Shown: positions 16,657 through 26,029, numbered from the stretch's first letter. The stretch is 64,000 nucleotides of DNA from CALOBA01 sp942491465 (GCA_942491465.1 CALOBA010000073.1:62001-126000); one strand, 5' to 3'. Translations and numbers: made by a program. The notes: generated from the sequence alone by a model not told the origin.

Positions 16657-18816
16657 ATGGCGGTTCTCGTGCATCGGTTGAGCCGGCTGATCGGCGAGGC
16701 GCGCCAGCGCCGCGAGCGCCGGCTGCTGCTGATCGAGGGCGGGGCGGACGAGGCCCGCTCCGCCGCGCTGGCCCTCACCGCATGGCTCTGTCCCGGCGTT
16801 GCGCGCTGGATCGGTGATGCCTCGTCTGCGCCGGCGCCGGCCATGGCGGTATTGGATCAGCGCCAGGCCGCCTCATTGCTCGGTGGCGAGGCGGACCTGC
16901 TGATCTACGACGCCTTCACCGGGCTCGACCCCGATGCCCTCGGGGCCGCTGTCGGCACGCTGCGCGGCGGCGGTCTGCTGGTGCTGCTGAGGCCGCCGCT
17001 CGACGACTGGCCGCGGCAGCATGACGCCGTTGCCGCCGGGCTTGGTGCCGAGCCGGTCGCAGGCGCGCCAAGCCGGTACATCCGCCGGCTTGCCAGGCTG
17101 CTCGGCGCTGCCGACGGCGGGCTCAAGCTGTGCGCTTCCGATCTCATGACCGCGCTGGCCGGCGCCCCGCGACTGCCGGCGCCGGCGCCCGCCGTCGCCG
17201 ACGCAGCCCCGCCGATGCCGCGAACCGCCGATCAGCAGCGGGCCGTCGACGCCATCTGCCGCACCGCCCGCGGTCGCGCCGGTCGACCGCTGGTGCTGAC
17301 GTCGGACCGCGGTCGTGGCAAGTCCTCGGCCCTCGGGCTCGCGGCCGGCCGGCTGGTCGCCGAGGATGGCGCCGCGGTGCTGGTGACGGCCCCGCGCTTC
17401 GCGGCCACCGCGGCGCTGTTCGAGCAGGCCCGTCGCCTGCTGCCCGTGGGCACCGAGGAGCGGCTGCGCTTCCTGTCCCCGGATGCCTTGCTCGCCCAGC
17501 GGCCTGCCGCCGACCTGCTGATCATCGACGAGGCCGCCGGCATCCCGGCGCCGCTGCTCGAGGCCTTGCTGCACCAGTACCCGCGGGTCTGCCTGGCCAC
17601 CACCGTGCATGGTTACGAGGGCACCGGTCGCGGCTTCGAGGTGCGCTTTCGTGCGCTGCTCGACCGGCATTGGCCGGGCGGGCGCCGGCTCAAGCTGCAG
17701 ACGCCGATCCGCTGGGCCGACGCCGACCCGCTGGAGGGCCTGGTCCACCGGGCGCTGCTGCTCGACGCCGAGCCGGTGGCCGATGCCGTGGCGGCGGGCG
17801 CGGCGTTGGCCGACAGCGCCTTTGCACTCCTCGACCGCGATCGCCTGGCAACTGACGAGCCGCTGCTGCGTGCGCTGTTCGGGCTGCTGGTCCTCGGTCA
17901 CTATCAGACCAGGCCGTCGGACCTGCGCCTGCTCCTCGATGCCCCGGATCTGGCCCTGTTTGCAATGACCAACAAGGACCGGCGGCCCCTGGCCACCGCC
18001 CTGGTGGCCGTGGAGGGCGGTCTCGATGCCGAGCTTGCCGATGCCGTGTTCGCCGGTCGCCGTCGGCCCCGCGGCCACCTGCTGCCCCAGACCCTGTCGG
18101 CCCATGCCGGACTGGCGCAGGCACCACGGCTGCGGCATGCCCGCGTGGTGCGCATCGCCGTGCATCCGGCGGCCCGGCGGCAGGGGCTCGGGCGGGCGTT
18201 GCTGGACGGCATCGCATCCCACTACCGACGCATCGGGCTCGATACGGTCGGTGCCAGCTTCGGCGCCGAGGTCGGCCTGCTGCGCTTCTGGCAGCGTTGC
18301 GGTCTGCCGCCGGTGCATCTGGGCACGCGGCGCAACGCGGCCAGCGGCGCGCATGCCGCGGTGGTGCTGAAGGGGCTCTCCGCCCCCGGCGAAGCGCTCG
18401 TGCGGTGCGCCGGCGAGCGCTTCGCCGGGCGCCTGCCGCTGCTGCTGGCCGGTCCGTTTCGGCAACTCGGGCCGGACCTGGCCGCCGAGCTGTTGGCTGG
18501 TCTGCCAGTCCCCGGCCCGTTGCCGCCGGACGCCGAGGAACGCGGAGAACTCGACGGCTTTGCCCACGCCTCGCGCCCGCTGGAGGCCAGCCTGGCACCG
18601 CTGCATCGGCTGCTCGTCGCCCGGCTCGGCCCGGCCATCGCCGAGCGTCGATTGGCCCCGGGGCAGGTCGCCGCGCTGATCGCCAGCGTGCTGCAGCTGC
18701 GCGACGTGGATGCGGCGGCGGCCTTGTCGGGCTGCTCGGGTCGCCGCGCGCTGATCGCCCTGCTGCGCGAGGCCGTGGCCGGATTGTTGAGATCCCGCCC
18801 GGAATCCGGCGCCTAA
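16657..18816 (+). CDS. tmcA: tRNA(Met) cytidine acetyltransferase
   Basis: About 719 residues from ATG 16657. An upstream TTG at 16621 overlaps the preceding stop and would add 12 residues. TmcA acetylates C34 of elongator tRNA-Met. The RNA-helicase module has Walker A DRGRGKSSALGL near 216, Walker B IIDEAAGIP near 288 and TTVHGYEGTGRGF near 315. The GNAT module follows with VVRIAVHPAARRQGLGRALL near 500 and GASFGAEVGLLRFWQRCG. The C-terminal tRNA-binding part is present. Length matches the family. Confidence 0.92.
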   Translation: MAVLVHRLSRLIGEARQRRERRLLLIEGGADEARSAALALTAWLCPGVARWIGDASSAPAPAMAVLDQRQAASLLGGEADLLIYDAFTGLDPDALGAAVGTLRGGGLLVLLRPPLDDWPRQHDAVAAGLGAEPVAGAPSRYIRRLARLLGAADGGLKLCASDLMTALAGAPRLPAPAPAVADAAPPMPRTADQQRAVDAICRTARGRAGRPLVLTSDRGRGKSSALGLAAGRLVAEDGAAVLVTAPRFAATAALFEQARRLLPVGTEERLRFLSPDALLAQRPAADLLIIDEAAGIPAPLLEALLHQYPRVCLATTVHGYEGTGRGFEVRFRALLDRHWPGGRRLKLQTPIRWADADPLEGLVHRALLLDAEPVADAVAAGAALADSAFALLDRDRLATDEPLLRALFGLLVLGHYQTRPSDLRLLLDAPDLALFAMTNKDRRPLATALVAVEGGLDAELADAVFAGRRRPRGHLLPQTLSAHAGLAQAPRLRHARVVRIAVHPAARRQGLGRALLDGIASHYRRIGLDTVGASFGAEVGLLRFWQRCGLPPVHLGTRRNAASGAHAAVVLKGLSAPGEALVRCAGERFAGRLPLLLAGPFRQLGPDLAAELLAGLPVPGPLPPDAEERGELDGFAHASRPLEASLAPLHRLLVARLGPAIAERRLAPGQVAALIASVLQLRDVDAAAALSGCSGRRALIALLREAVAGLLRSRPESGA

Positions 18817-18855
18817 CCCCGCTGTCGGTGCGCTCGCAGCGGCACTGAGGATCGA

Positions 18856-18940
18856 TTCAAAAACAAGTGGTGCAGACGCCCGCTCGCTGAGCCTTTGGAT
18901 TGGCCGTTTCGTCGTTGCGTCTGCACCACTTGTTTCTGAA
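18856..18940. repeat. 85-bp element with 24-bp inverted ends
   Basis: Arms at 18856-18879 and 18917-18940 are inverted copies with one mismatch; the shared core is AAACAAGTGGTGCAGACGC. The 37-base centre is unrelated. It lies in the 400-bp gap between tmcA and hemH, and nothing else is recognised in that gap. It may be a very small MITE or a strong tmcA terminator stem, although no T-run follows. Confidence 0.75.
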
Positions 18941-19216
18941 CCTTGACTGACGCGGCCATGAGCCGTGCCGATAGCGCCGAGCGCCGCGCTCCGTCCCGCC
19001 CCGTGCACCAATTTACCCCGGTTGCGTGACTTATCCGCTCGACTCCAGCGGTTTAACGCGAGACCATAAGACCCATAGGCTTATCCATCCCCGGTGAGCG
19101 GTAGGGGCGCATCCTGCGCCGGTGAATCCCGCGCATGCTGGCGCTCAACCGGGCATGGCCGAACCCACCGCCGGCTCAGCACCTGCCGACCCGGCGCCCG
19201 ACCAGAACAGGTTCCG

Positions 19217-20266
19217 ATGAAATACAAGAACATCACCGACTTCACCCACGAGACGCCGGACCGGCTCGGCGTCCTGATGCTCAACCTGGGCACCCCCGAT
19301 GCGCCGACGCCGACGGCGGTGCGCCGCTACCTGGCCGAGTTTCTCGGCGACCCACGGGTGGTGGAGATGTCCCGCCCGGTTTGGTGGCTGATCCTGCACG
19401 GGGTCGTCCTGCGCGTCCGCCCGAGCCGCTCGGCCAAGGCCTATCAGGCGGTCTGGACCGAGCGCGGCTCGCCGCTGCTCGACGTGGCCACGCGCCAGGC
19501 CGCGGGCCTGCAGGAGCGTCTAACCCAGCGTATCGGCCAGGGCATCAAGGTGCAGCTGGGCATGCGCTACGGCAACCCCTCCGTGCATCAGGCGCTGGAG
19601 GAGCTGAAGGAGGCCCATGTGCGTCGGTTGCTGGTGCTGCCGCTGTATCCGCAATACTCGGGCACGACCACGGCCTCGACCTTCGATGCGGTCACCGACG
19701 AGCTGAGCACCTGGCGCTGGCTGCCGGAGCTGCGCTTCATCAATCAGTATCACGACGAGCTCGGCTACGTCGATGCCCTGGCCGAGAGCATCCGCTCGTT
19801 CTGGGCCGAGCACGGCGAGCCCGAGCGGCTGCTGTTCTCGTTCCACGGCATCCCCAAGCGCTACTTCATGGCCGGCGACCCCTATCACTGCCACTGCCAC
19901 AAGACCGCCCGGATGGTGGCCGAGCGCCTGGGGCTCGACGAGGAGCACTGGATGGTCTCGTTCCAGTCCCGGGTGGGCCGCGACGAGTGGCTGCAGCCCT
20001 ACACCGACGAGACCCTGAAGCTCTGGGGCGCCGATCATCTCAAATCCGTGCATGTGGTCGCCCCCGGCTTCTCCGCCGACTGCCTGGAGACCCTGGAGGA
20101 GATCGCGGTGGAGAACCGCGAGTATTTCATCGAGGCCGGTGGCGGCGACTACCAATACATCCCCTGCCTGAACGACAATCCGGCCCACCTCGACCTGCTC
20201 GCCGGCCTGGTGGAGCGCCACATCTGCGGCTGGCCCGAGGCCACCGGCGTGCCCGAGGGCTGGTGA
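19217..20266 (+). CDS. hemH: Ferrochelatase
   Basis: 349 residues from ATG 19217, which starts the conserved N-terminus just before RLGVLMLNLGTPDAPT. HemH inserts Fe2+ into protoporphyrin IX. Conserved blocks include EFLGDPRVVE, MRYGNPSV, LPLYPQYSGTTTAS, the metal-binding His in FSFHGIPKRYF near residue 209, FQSRVGRDEWLQPYT, and APGFSADCLETLEEI with the essential Glu. An upstream in-frame extension to 19094 has no family similarity and is not included. Confidence 0.96.
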   Translation: MKYKNITDFTHETPDRLGVLMLNLGTPDAPTPTAVRRYLAEFLGDPRVVEMSRPVWWLILHGVVLRVRPSRSAKAYQAVWTERGSPLLDVATRQAAGLQERLTQRIGQGIKVQLGMRYGNPSVHQALEELKEAHVRRLLVLPLYPQYSGTTTASTFDAVTDELSTWRWLPELRFINQYHDELGYVDALAESIRSFWAEHGEPERLLFSFHGIPKRYFMAGDPYHCHCHKTARMVAERLGLDEEHWMVSFQSRVGRDEWLQPYTDETLKLWGADHLKSVHVVAPGFSADCLETLEEIAVENREYFIEAGGGDYQYIPCLNDNPAHLDLLAGLVERHICGWPEATGVPEGW

Positions 20267-20694
20267 GGACCGGCGCGGGCCTCAGGATACTGGAACTCGG
20301 CTTCCGTCACCGCCGCTCAAGACTGGAAACGGACCCCCGCCGCCGGACCCTCGGCTCAAACAGCGCTGCTCAGAGAGGCCAGCAGATCGCTCATTTCGGT
20401 CGTCGGATTGCGATGCGGGTCACCTTCGTCACAAGCTTGCCACGGTTGTTGCGCTCGAAATATCCGGCGCACGCGAGGGGTCGTCCGTTCGCGGGGGCGG
20501 TTGGCTGACTCTGCTTTTTCGGCAGTTGCTCCTGCCGGACCGCCAGGCAACAGCGAACAACGCACGACGGGAGCCCCCCGCTTGGACTAAAATCATCCGA
20601 CCAAATCAGGCGGGCATGGTACCGCCGCACCATCTCCCGCCGTGGGCGGCGCAGCCGCGCGGCTGTCCGTCCAGCAACGCCTCCAAGATTCAGC
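20267..20694. other. 428-bp gap between hemH and dxs
   Basis: Open frames on both strands here show no recognisable protein and no convincing start signals. No long hairpin or repeat copy was found. It probably contains the dxs promoter, but no clear -10/-35 pair can be named. Confidence 0.4.
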
Positions 20695-22632
20695 ATGACC
20701 GATACCCCTCGCCCCGAGACCGACGCCCCCGGCGATGCCGACGTCAATCCCTACCCGATCCTGTCCACCATCGACGACCCGGAGGATCTGCGCCGCCTGC
20801 CGGCGGAGAAGCTCAAGCCCCTGGCCTCGGAACTGCGCGCCTTTCTGATCGAGAGCGTCTCGCGCACCGGCGGGCACCTGGCGGCGGGGCTCGGCGTGGT
20901 GGATTTGACCATCGCGCTGCACTACGTCTTCGATACGCCCGATGATCGGCTGGTCTGGGACGTGGGCCACCAGGCCTATCCGCACAAGATCCTCACCGGC
21001 CGGCGCAACCGCATGCTCGCCATGCGCAAGAAGGGCGGCCTGTCGGGCTTCCCGAAGCGCAGCGAGAGCGCCTACGACACCTTTGGCGTCGGTCACTCCA
21101 GCACCTCCATCAGCGCCGCGCTCGGTATGTCCGTGGCCTCGAAGCTGCGCGGGGAGCGCCGTGACGTCATCGCCGTCATCGGCGATGGGGCGCTCGGCGG
21201 CGGCATGGCCTTCGAGGCCCTGAACCATGCCGGTCCCCTGGACCCGGACCTGCTGGTCATCCTCAACGACAACGAGATGTCGATCTCGCCGCCGGTGGGC
21301 GCCATCAGCTCGCACCTGTCAAAGCTGTTGTCCGGGCGCTTCTACGTGAGCATGCGCGAGGGCAGCAAGACCGCGCTCAAAGGTATGCCCCAGCTGCGCG
21401 ATCTGGTGGGACGCTGGGAGGAGCACATGAAGGGCATGGTCATGCCCAGCACGCTGTTCGAGGAGCTGGGCTTCAATTACATCGGCCCCATCGACGGCCA
21501 CGACATGGACGCCTTGCTCAAGACCCTGCGCAACATGAAGCGCATGCCGGGGCCGCGGCTGCTGCATATAGTCACCAAGAAGGGCCGCGGCTACGAGCCG
21601 GCCGAGGGCCAGCCCACCGCCTTCCACGGCGTGACCCCGTTCGAGGTGCGCACCGGCAAGATGAAGAAGGGCGGCGGCAAGACCTACACCAAGGTCTTCG
21701 GCGAATGGCTCTGCGACGCCGCCGCGCAGGATGACCGGCTGGTCGGCATCACGCCGGCCATGTGCGAAGGCTCGGGCCTGGTGGCCTTCTCCCAGCGTTT
21801 CCCGGAGCGCTATTTCGACGTCGGCATCGCCGAACAGCACGCGGTCACCCTGGCCGCCGGCATGGCCTGCGAGGGCATGAAGCCGGTGGTGGCCATCTAC
21901 AGCACCTTCCTGCAGCGCGCCTACGATCAGTTGGTCCACGACGTCTGTCTGCAGAAGCTCGACGTGACCTTCGCCGTGGACCGCGCCGGGCTGGTGGGGG
22001 CCGATGGCGCGACCCATGCCGGCAGCTACGACCTGAGTTACGGCCGGCCGCTGCCGCATCTGGTCATCATGGCCCCGGCGGATGAGCTTGAGTGCCGGCG
22101 CATGTTGCAGACCGCCTACGAATATCCGGGGCCGGCGATGGTCCGCTATCCCCGCGGCGTCGGTCCCGGGGTCGAGACCGGGGAGGGACTGGAGACGCTG
22201 CCCATGGGCGAGGGCGAGATCCGCCGCGAGGGCCGCGACGTGGCCCTGCTCGCGTTCGGCAGCCGCGTGACGGCGGCGATGGAGGCCGGCGAACGGCTGA
22301 ATGCCACCGTGGTCAACATGCGCTTCGTCAAGCCCTTGGACGAGGCCCTGGTGCTGGACCTGGCCGAGCGCCACGTGTTGTTGGTCACCATCGAGGAGAA
22401 TGCCACCGCCGGCGGTGCCGGCTCGGCGGTCTCGGAGACGCTGGCCGACCACGGCGTGCCGGTGCGCTGTCTGCACCTGGGCCTGCCGGACCAATGCATG
22501 GAACAGGCCGCCCATGAGCAGCAGCTCGCCACCTGCGGCCTGGACGCACCGGGGATCGAGACCAATGTCCGCGCCGAGATGATTGATCTCGGCCTGGGCG
22601 CGGCCCCGGTGCAGGGCGCGGTCGCGGGCTGA
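20695..22632 (+). CDS. dxs: 1-deoxy-D-xylulose-5-phosphate synthase
   Basis: A 645-residue DXS, the first enzyme of the MEP isoprenoid pathway, joining pyruvate and glyceraldehyde-3-phosphate with thiamine diphosphate. Conserved segments are WDVGHQAYPHKILTGR, GHSSTSISAALG near residue 132, the ThDP motif GDGALGGGMAFEALN near 162, NDNEMSISPPVG, FDVGIAEQHAVTLAAG near 374, and DRAGLVGADGATHAG. Isoprenoids feed carotenoid, quinone and bacteriochlorophyll tails in a phototroph. Its stop overlaps the next start (TGATG). Confidence 0.96.
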   Translation: MTDTPRPETDAPGDADVNPYPILSTIDDPEDLRRLPAEKLKPLASELRAFLIESVSRTGGHLAAGLGVVDLTIALHYVFDTPDDRLVWDVGHQAYPHKILTGRRNRMLAMRKKGGLSGFPKRSESAYDTFGVGHSSTSISAALGMSVASKLRGERRDVIAVIGDGALGGGMAFEALNHAGPLDPDLLVILNDNEMSISPPVGAISSHLSKLLSGRFYVSMREGSKTALKGMPQLRDLVGRWEEHMKGMVMPSTLFEELGFNYIGPIDGHDMDALLKTLRNMKRMPGPRLLHIVTKKGRGYEPAEGQPTAFHGVTPFEVRTGKMKKGGGKTYTKVFGEWLCDAAAQDDRLVGITPAMCEGSGLVAFSQRFPERYFDVGIAEQHAVTLAAGMACEGMKPVVAIYSTFLQRAYDQLVHDVCLQKLDVTFAVDRAGLVGADGATHAGSYDLSYGRPLPHLVIMAPADELECRRMLQTAYEYPGPAMVRYPRGVGPGVETGEGLETLPMGEGEIRREGRDVALLAFGSRVTAAMEAGERLNATVVNMRFVKPLDEALVLDLAERHVLLVTIEENATAGGAGSAVSETLADHGVPVRCLHLGLPDQCMEQAAHEQQLATCGLDAPGIETNVRAEMIDLGLGAAPVQGAVAG

Positions 22633-24029
22633 TGTTTCGGCGCATTGCCGCCGCGCTGATGGCGGTGGCGGTGATCGCCGCCGCGGCACCCTGGCTGTTC
22701 GGCCTGCAGACCAAGCAGGTCTACGATGGTGCGCGCGACGATCTCGCCGCGCGCGGCTATCGGATCATCGACGAGCACTATCGGCTCGGCTGGCTGAGCT
22801 CCGAGGCGGAGCTGGTCATCGGCGCGCCGGGGCTGGCGCCGGGCTCGCCCGCCGAGGCCGCGCCGCCTTTGGCCGATCCGGATCAGCCCCGCTTGCGGGT
22901 AGTGACCCGCATCGCGCACGGCCCGCTGATCCGTTCCGGCAACGCGCGGACGATCGGCCTGGCCGTGCTGCGCAGCCGTTTGACCGTGGTCGGCGGCGTG
23001 CGCCGACTGCCGCCGCTGCTGCTGGAAGGCGCCATCGGGCTCGATCGCAGCCTGGCCTTGAACGCGCGCATGCCGGCCATCAGCTACGCGGGTCGGGACC
23101 GGCAGCTGCGCCTCTCCGGCCTCAGTGCCGACATCGCCCTCGCCGGCCCGTCCGCGGCCATGCGGATCGATGGCCGGCTCGACCTGCTGGTCCTGGGTGC
23201 TGCCGACGGCACGGCCGTCTCCATCGACGGCCTGCGCTGGCGACTGCGCCTGGAGCCCGTCCGCGACCTGCTGCCATTGCCCGTGGGCGAGATCGCCTTC
23301 GATCACGTCTGGTTGCGCGGGGTCGGCATCGGCGACCAGGCCCTGGAGGCCGAGCAGGTCGACATCGACGTCGCCTTGGGGCAGGACGCCGAGCGGCTTG
23401 ACGTCTCCGCCAGCGTCGACGCCGCCGGCCTGAGCTGGCAGGGTGTCCGCGTTGGACCCGCACGCATCGGCGCCGCGCTGTCCGGCATCGACCTGGAGGC
23501 GGCCCGCGCCCTGCGCGACGCCCTCGACGTGCTGCGTGCCCAACCCATGGCGCCATCGGTGCGTGGGATGATGCAGGTGCGGCTGTTGCAGACCGAGCTG
23601 CCGACGCTGTTCGACGAGGACGCGCGGCTGCTGCTCGATCCGGTGGAGCTGGCCGGTCGTCAAGGATCGATCAGCGCCCGGCTGGGGCTCGGGCTGCGGC
23701 CCGCCGCATCGGCGTCGACCCCCTGGCCGGATCGATTGGCCGGCGAGGCCCGCATCGGCCTGCCGCAGCCGTTGTTGCTCGACCTGCTGGCGCGGCAGCA
23801 GCTCGAGCGCATCAGCGCCGAACTGCGCCGACGCGGGGAGCCTACCGAGCTGCTGCCACCGGAGCTGGCGGACCAGGTCGCCGACGTCGCCCAGAGCGCC
23901 TTGGCGGGGCTGATCCACGAGCGCTGGTTGGTGCCGCGGCGAGGCCGGCTACAGGCCGATTTGGGCTTGGACGACGGCGTGTTGACCATCAACGGCCGCA
24001 GGCTGCCGCTGGCGTCGGCGGTGGATTGA
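22632..24029 (+). CDS. DUF945 family (YdgA-like) exported protein
   Basis: A 465-residue protein whose first 20 residues form a signal peptide or anchor (MFRRIAAALMAVAVIAAAAP). It is followed by the DUF945 pattern of residues on a Tyr/Gly-rich start (GYRIIDEHYRLGWLSSEAEL). Relatives in enterobacteria (YdgA) are periplasmic or inner-membrane proteins without an assigned reaction. It is translationally coupled to dxs by a 1-base overlap, but no functional link is known. Confidence 0.75.
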   Translation: MFRRIAAALMAVAVIAAAAPWLFGLQTKQVYDGARDDLAARGYRIIDEHYRLGWLSSEAELVIGAPGLAPGSPAEAAPPLADPDQPRLRVVTRIAHGPLIRSGNARTIGLAVLRSRLTVVGGVRRLPPLLLEGAIGLDRSLALNARMPAISYAGRDRQLRLSGLSADIALAGPSAAMRIDGRLDLLVLGAADGTAVSIDGLRWRLRLEPVRDLLPLPVGEIAFDHVWLRGVGIGDQALEAEQVDIDVALGQDAERLDVSASVDAAGLSWQGVRVGPARIGAALSGIDLEAARALRDALDVLRAQPMAPSVRGMMQVRLLQTELPTLFDEDARLLLDPVELAGRQGSISARLGLGLRPAASASTPWPDRLAGEARIGLPQPLLLDLLARQQLERISAELRRRGEPTELLPPELADQVADVAQSALAGLIHERWLVPRRGRLQADLGLDDGVLTINGRRLPLASAVD

Positions 24030-24092
24030 GGCCGCGTCGATGTTTGCAGGATTTGAGCGCCGTTGTATCAGAGCAAACGCTGGAGCCAAGAG

Positions 24093-24875
24093 ATGACCCC
24101 GACCATCGAGCCCATCCCCGCCTTCGACGACAACTACATCTGGCTGATCGCCGAGCCGCCGTCCCCGCGGGTTGCCGTCGTCGATCCCGGCGACGCCGAC
24201 CCGGTGATCGACCTGCTCGACGCCCGCGCCCTGGAGCTGGCGGCGATCCTGATCACCCACCACCACGGCGATCACACCGGCGGCGTGGCCGAGCTGCGTG
24301 AGCGCTGGCCCGAGGTGGCGGTGATCGCCCCCGAGGATCCTCGTATCCGCCATGCCACCCGCCGTGTCGGCGACGGTGATCGGGTCGGCCTGCCGGGCCT
24401 TGCGACCCCGTACGAGGTCCTGGCGGTCCCCGGCCACACCGCGACCCACATCGCCTACCTGGGCGCCGGCGCCCTGTTCTGCGGCGACACCCTGTTTGCG
24501 GGCGGCTGCGGGCGCGTCTTCGACGGCACGTTCGAGGACCTGGCCGCGTCGCTGCGCCGCATCGCGTCGCTGCCGGGTTCCACCCGCTGCTACTGCGCCC
24601 ATGAGTACACGCTGGCCAACCTCGGCTTCGCCCAATGGGTCGAGCCCGCAAGTCCGGCCCTGGCCGAGCGCGAGGCCCACGCGCAGCGTCTGCGCTCGGC
24701 GGGCGAGCCCACGGTGCCGTCGACGCTGGACCTGGAGCTGGCGACCAACCCCTTCCTGCGCACCGCCGAGCCCGACGTCATCGCCGCCGCCGAGGGCTTC
24801 GCCGGCGGCCCCCTCGCGGACTCCACCGCGGTGTTCACGGCGCTGCGCCGCTGGAAGGACGAACGCTACGATTGA
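24093..24875 (+). CDS. gloB: Hydroxyacylglutathione hydrolase (glyoxalase II)
   Basis: 260 residues from ATG 24093 (MTPTIEPIPAFDDNYIW). A TTG ten codons upstream is possible but less likely. GloB hydrolyses S-lactoylglutathione to lactate and glutathione. The binuclear metal motif THHHGDHTGG is near residue 55. VPGHTATHIAY, FCGDTLFAGGCGR and YCAHEYTLANL supply the other ligands and the substrate-binding residues. Length is typical. Confidence 0.95.
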   Translation: MTPTIEPIPAFDDNYIWLIAEPPSPRVAVVDPGDADPVIDLLDARALELAAILITHHHGDHTGGVAELRERWPEVAVIAPEDPRIRHATRRVGDGDRVGLPGLATPYEVLAVPGHTATHIAYLGAGALFCGDTLFAGGCGRVFDGTFEDLAASLRRIASLPGSTRCYCAHEYTLANLGFAQWVEPASPALAEREAHAQRLRSAGEPTVPSTLDLELATNPFLRTAEPDVIAAAEGFAGGPLADSTAVFTALRRWKDERYD

Positions 24876-24971
24876 GCCCGAGATACGGCGACCGTTCGTC
24901 GGTCGGCGCCGAAAAATCCTGAAATATCCGGGCAATCCAGCCGAATTCGACTAGTCTTCCGAGTACAGACT

Positions 24972-25057
24972 CTCACGCAACGTGAGCCACGACCCTCACT
25001 CGGGGTCAGCGCCCCCAGGCGCAGCACAGGCCGGCTTTCCGCCGGCCTGTGTTTTTT
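24972..25057 (+). ncRNA. Candidate structured RNA with four consecutive stem-loops
   Basis: Four hairpins follow one another: CTCACG/CGTGAG at 24972-24986, GACCC/GGGTC at 24991-25007, GCGCC/GGCGC at 25009-25022, and an 11-bp stem at 25025-25051. The last is followed by six T residues. The spacing between stems is only 1-4 bases, which is unusual for random GC-rich DNA. It could be a small regulatory RNA with its own terminator or the 3' UTR of gloB. No known family was recognised. Confidence 0.45.
25025..25057 (+). terminator. Rho-independent terminator
   Basis: A perfect 11-bp stem (CACAGGCCGGC / GCCGGCCTGTG) with a 5-base loop is followed directly by TTTTTT. It ends gloB transcription and any small RNA upstream. 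Confidence 0.9.
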
Positions 25058-25144
25058 CACCCGCCCCCTCCTAGCCAACCGCGCGCCGCCGTCGGCGAAC
25101 GTCGTAGTCTGGCGTTGCCACGTCTTCAGTTAACCATTATGGGG

Positions 25145-25172
25145 TTGACGCGGAATCTCAGATCGCTATAGT
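25145..25172 (+). promoter_or_regulatory. Sigma-70-type promoter for the DsrC-like gene
   Basis: TTGACG at 25145-25150 and TATAGT at 25167-25172 are separated by 16 bases. They lie about 75 bases upstream of the DsrC-like start in the first AT-richer stretch after the terminator. Confidence 0.6.
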
Positions 25173-25244
25173 CAGGCTTACGCATCTTGCTGATGTGTAT
25201 ATAAGAAAAATCTATTTTGCCCACCAAACGGAGAATACTGCGTC

Positions 25245-25589
25245 ATGCAACATCTCGGTCAATATCGCAAGGTCCACAACATCCACCATGCCCTGCCCGT
25301 GGACGCCGACGGCTTTCTGTTCGACCCGGCGGACTGGGACGAGTGCATGGCCTGCCTGATGGCAGCGGTGGACGGCAACGGCACCCTGGAGCCCGCGCAC
25401 TGGTCCGTCATCTACTACCTGCGCGAGCACTTCCTTGCCTACCGTTCGCTGCCGCCGATGTCGCAGATCTGCCGCACCCACGCCATGGACAAGGAGGCGA
25501 TCCGCACCCTCTTCGGCAACTGCCGCAACGCCTGGCGCACCGCCGGCCTGCCCAATCCCGGACCGGAAGCCCTGTCCTACATGACCTGA
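25245..25589 (+). CDS. DsrC/TusE-family sulfur-relay-like protein without the redox cysteines
   Basis: A 114-residue protein. FDPADWDECMACLMAA, PAHWSVIYYLREHFLAYRSLPPM and NAWRTAGLPNPG align with DsrC/TusE (WDIINFLREYYEEY and CRFAGLPKP). DsrC carries one Cys in this C-terminal arm and a penultimate Cys that forms the trisulfide carrier. Here the arm ends in GPEALSYMT, with no Cys at either place. Two other Cys (CRTH, NCRN) are in different positions. Such proteins are grouped as RspA-like DsrC homologues, possibly regulators. A GGAG ribosome site precedes the ATG. Confidence 0.75.
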   Translation: MQHLGQYRKVHNIHHALPVDADGFLFDPADWDECMACLMAAVDGNGTLEPAHWSVIYYLREHFLAYRSLPPMSQICRTHAMDKEAIRTLFGNCRNAWRTAGLPNPGPEALSYMT

Positions 25590-25617
25590 TGCCATCCCGA
25601 GTCCCGGAGCGCCGGGA

Positions 25618-25760
25618 CTAGTGCACCGCTGCGGAAGTCCCAAGACCGCCGGCGCTGTGGGAGCGACTTGCAGTCGCGATCTTCCGCGTCGCGGCAGTCG
25701 CGATTGCAAATCGCTCCCACAGGTGCTGCCGGTCTCGTCAGTTTCGCGGCAAGGCACTAG
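25618..25760 (+). mobile_element. Palindromic REP-type MITE, copy C
   Basis: A 143-bp copy with CTAGTGC / GCACTAG ends, the same orientation as copy A. It lacks a short block of the left arm present in copies A and B. It lies in the 440-bp gap after the DsrC-like gene. The remaining gap sequence holds no recognised gene. Confidence 0.85.
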
Positions 25761-26029
25761 CCAACCCTCGCCCGGCTGCGCCGTCTTCGGCACACCGGGT
25801 AGGGCCGCCTCGAAGAGATCGCGCTACGGACATGAACCATGGCGGGGTTCGGTGCAGGATTGAGCGGTGGGGATGAATCACGAGAAGCGGTCGGTTGGTG
25901 CAGCACGGGTCCATTGCCGCCGGACCGCGTCAGGTGTTGGACCTTGTCCCGCGTCCCCGTCTAAACTGCACCCCTTTACCCGCTCCGAGGGCGCCGGCGC
26001 CCGACGAGGCCACCGCCGAACCCGTCTTC

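Noticed and set aside
16873..19011. 712-codon minus-strand frame opposite tmcA
   Set aside because: It is an antisense shadow of tmcA, which has clear motifs.
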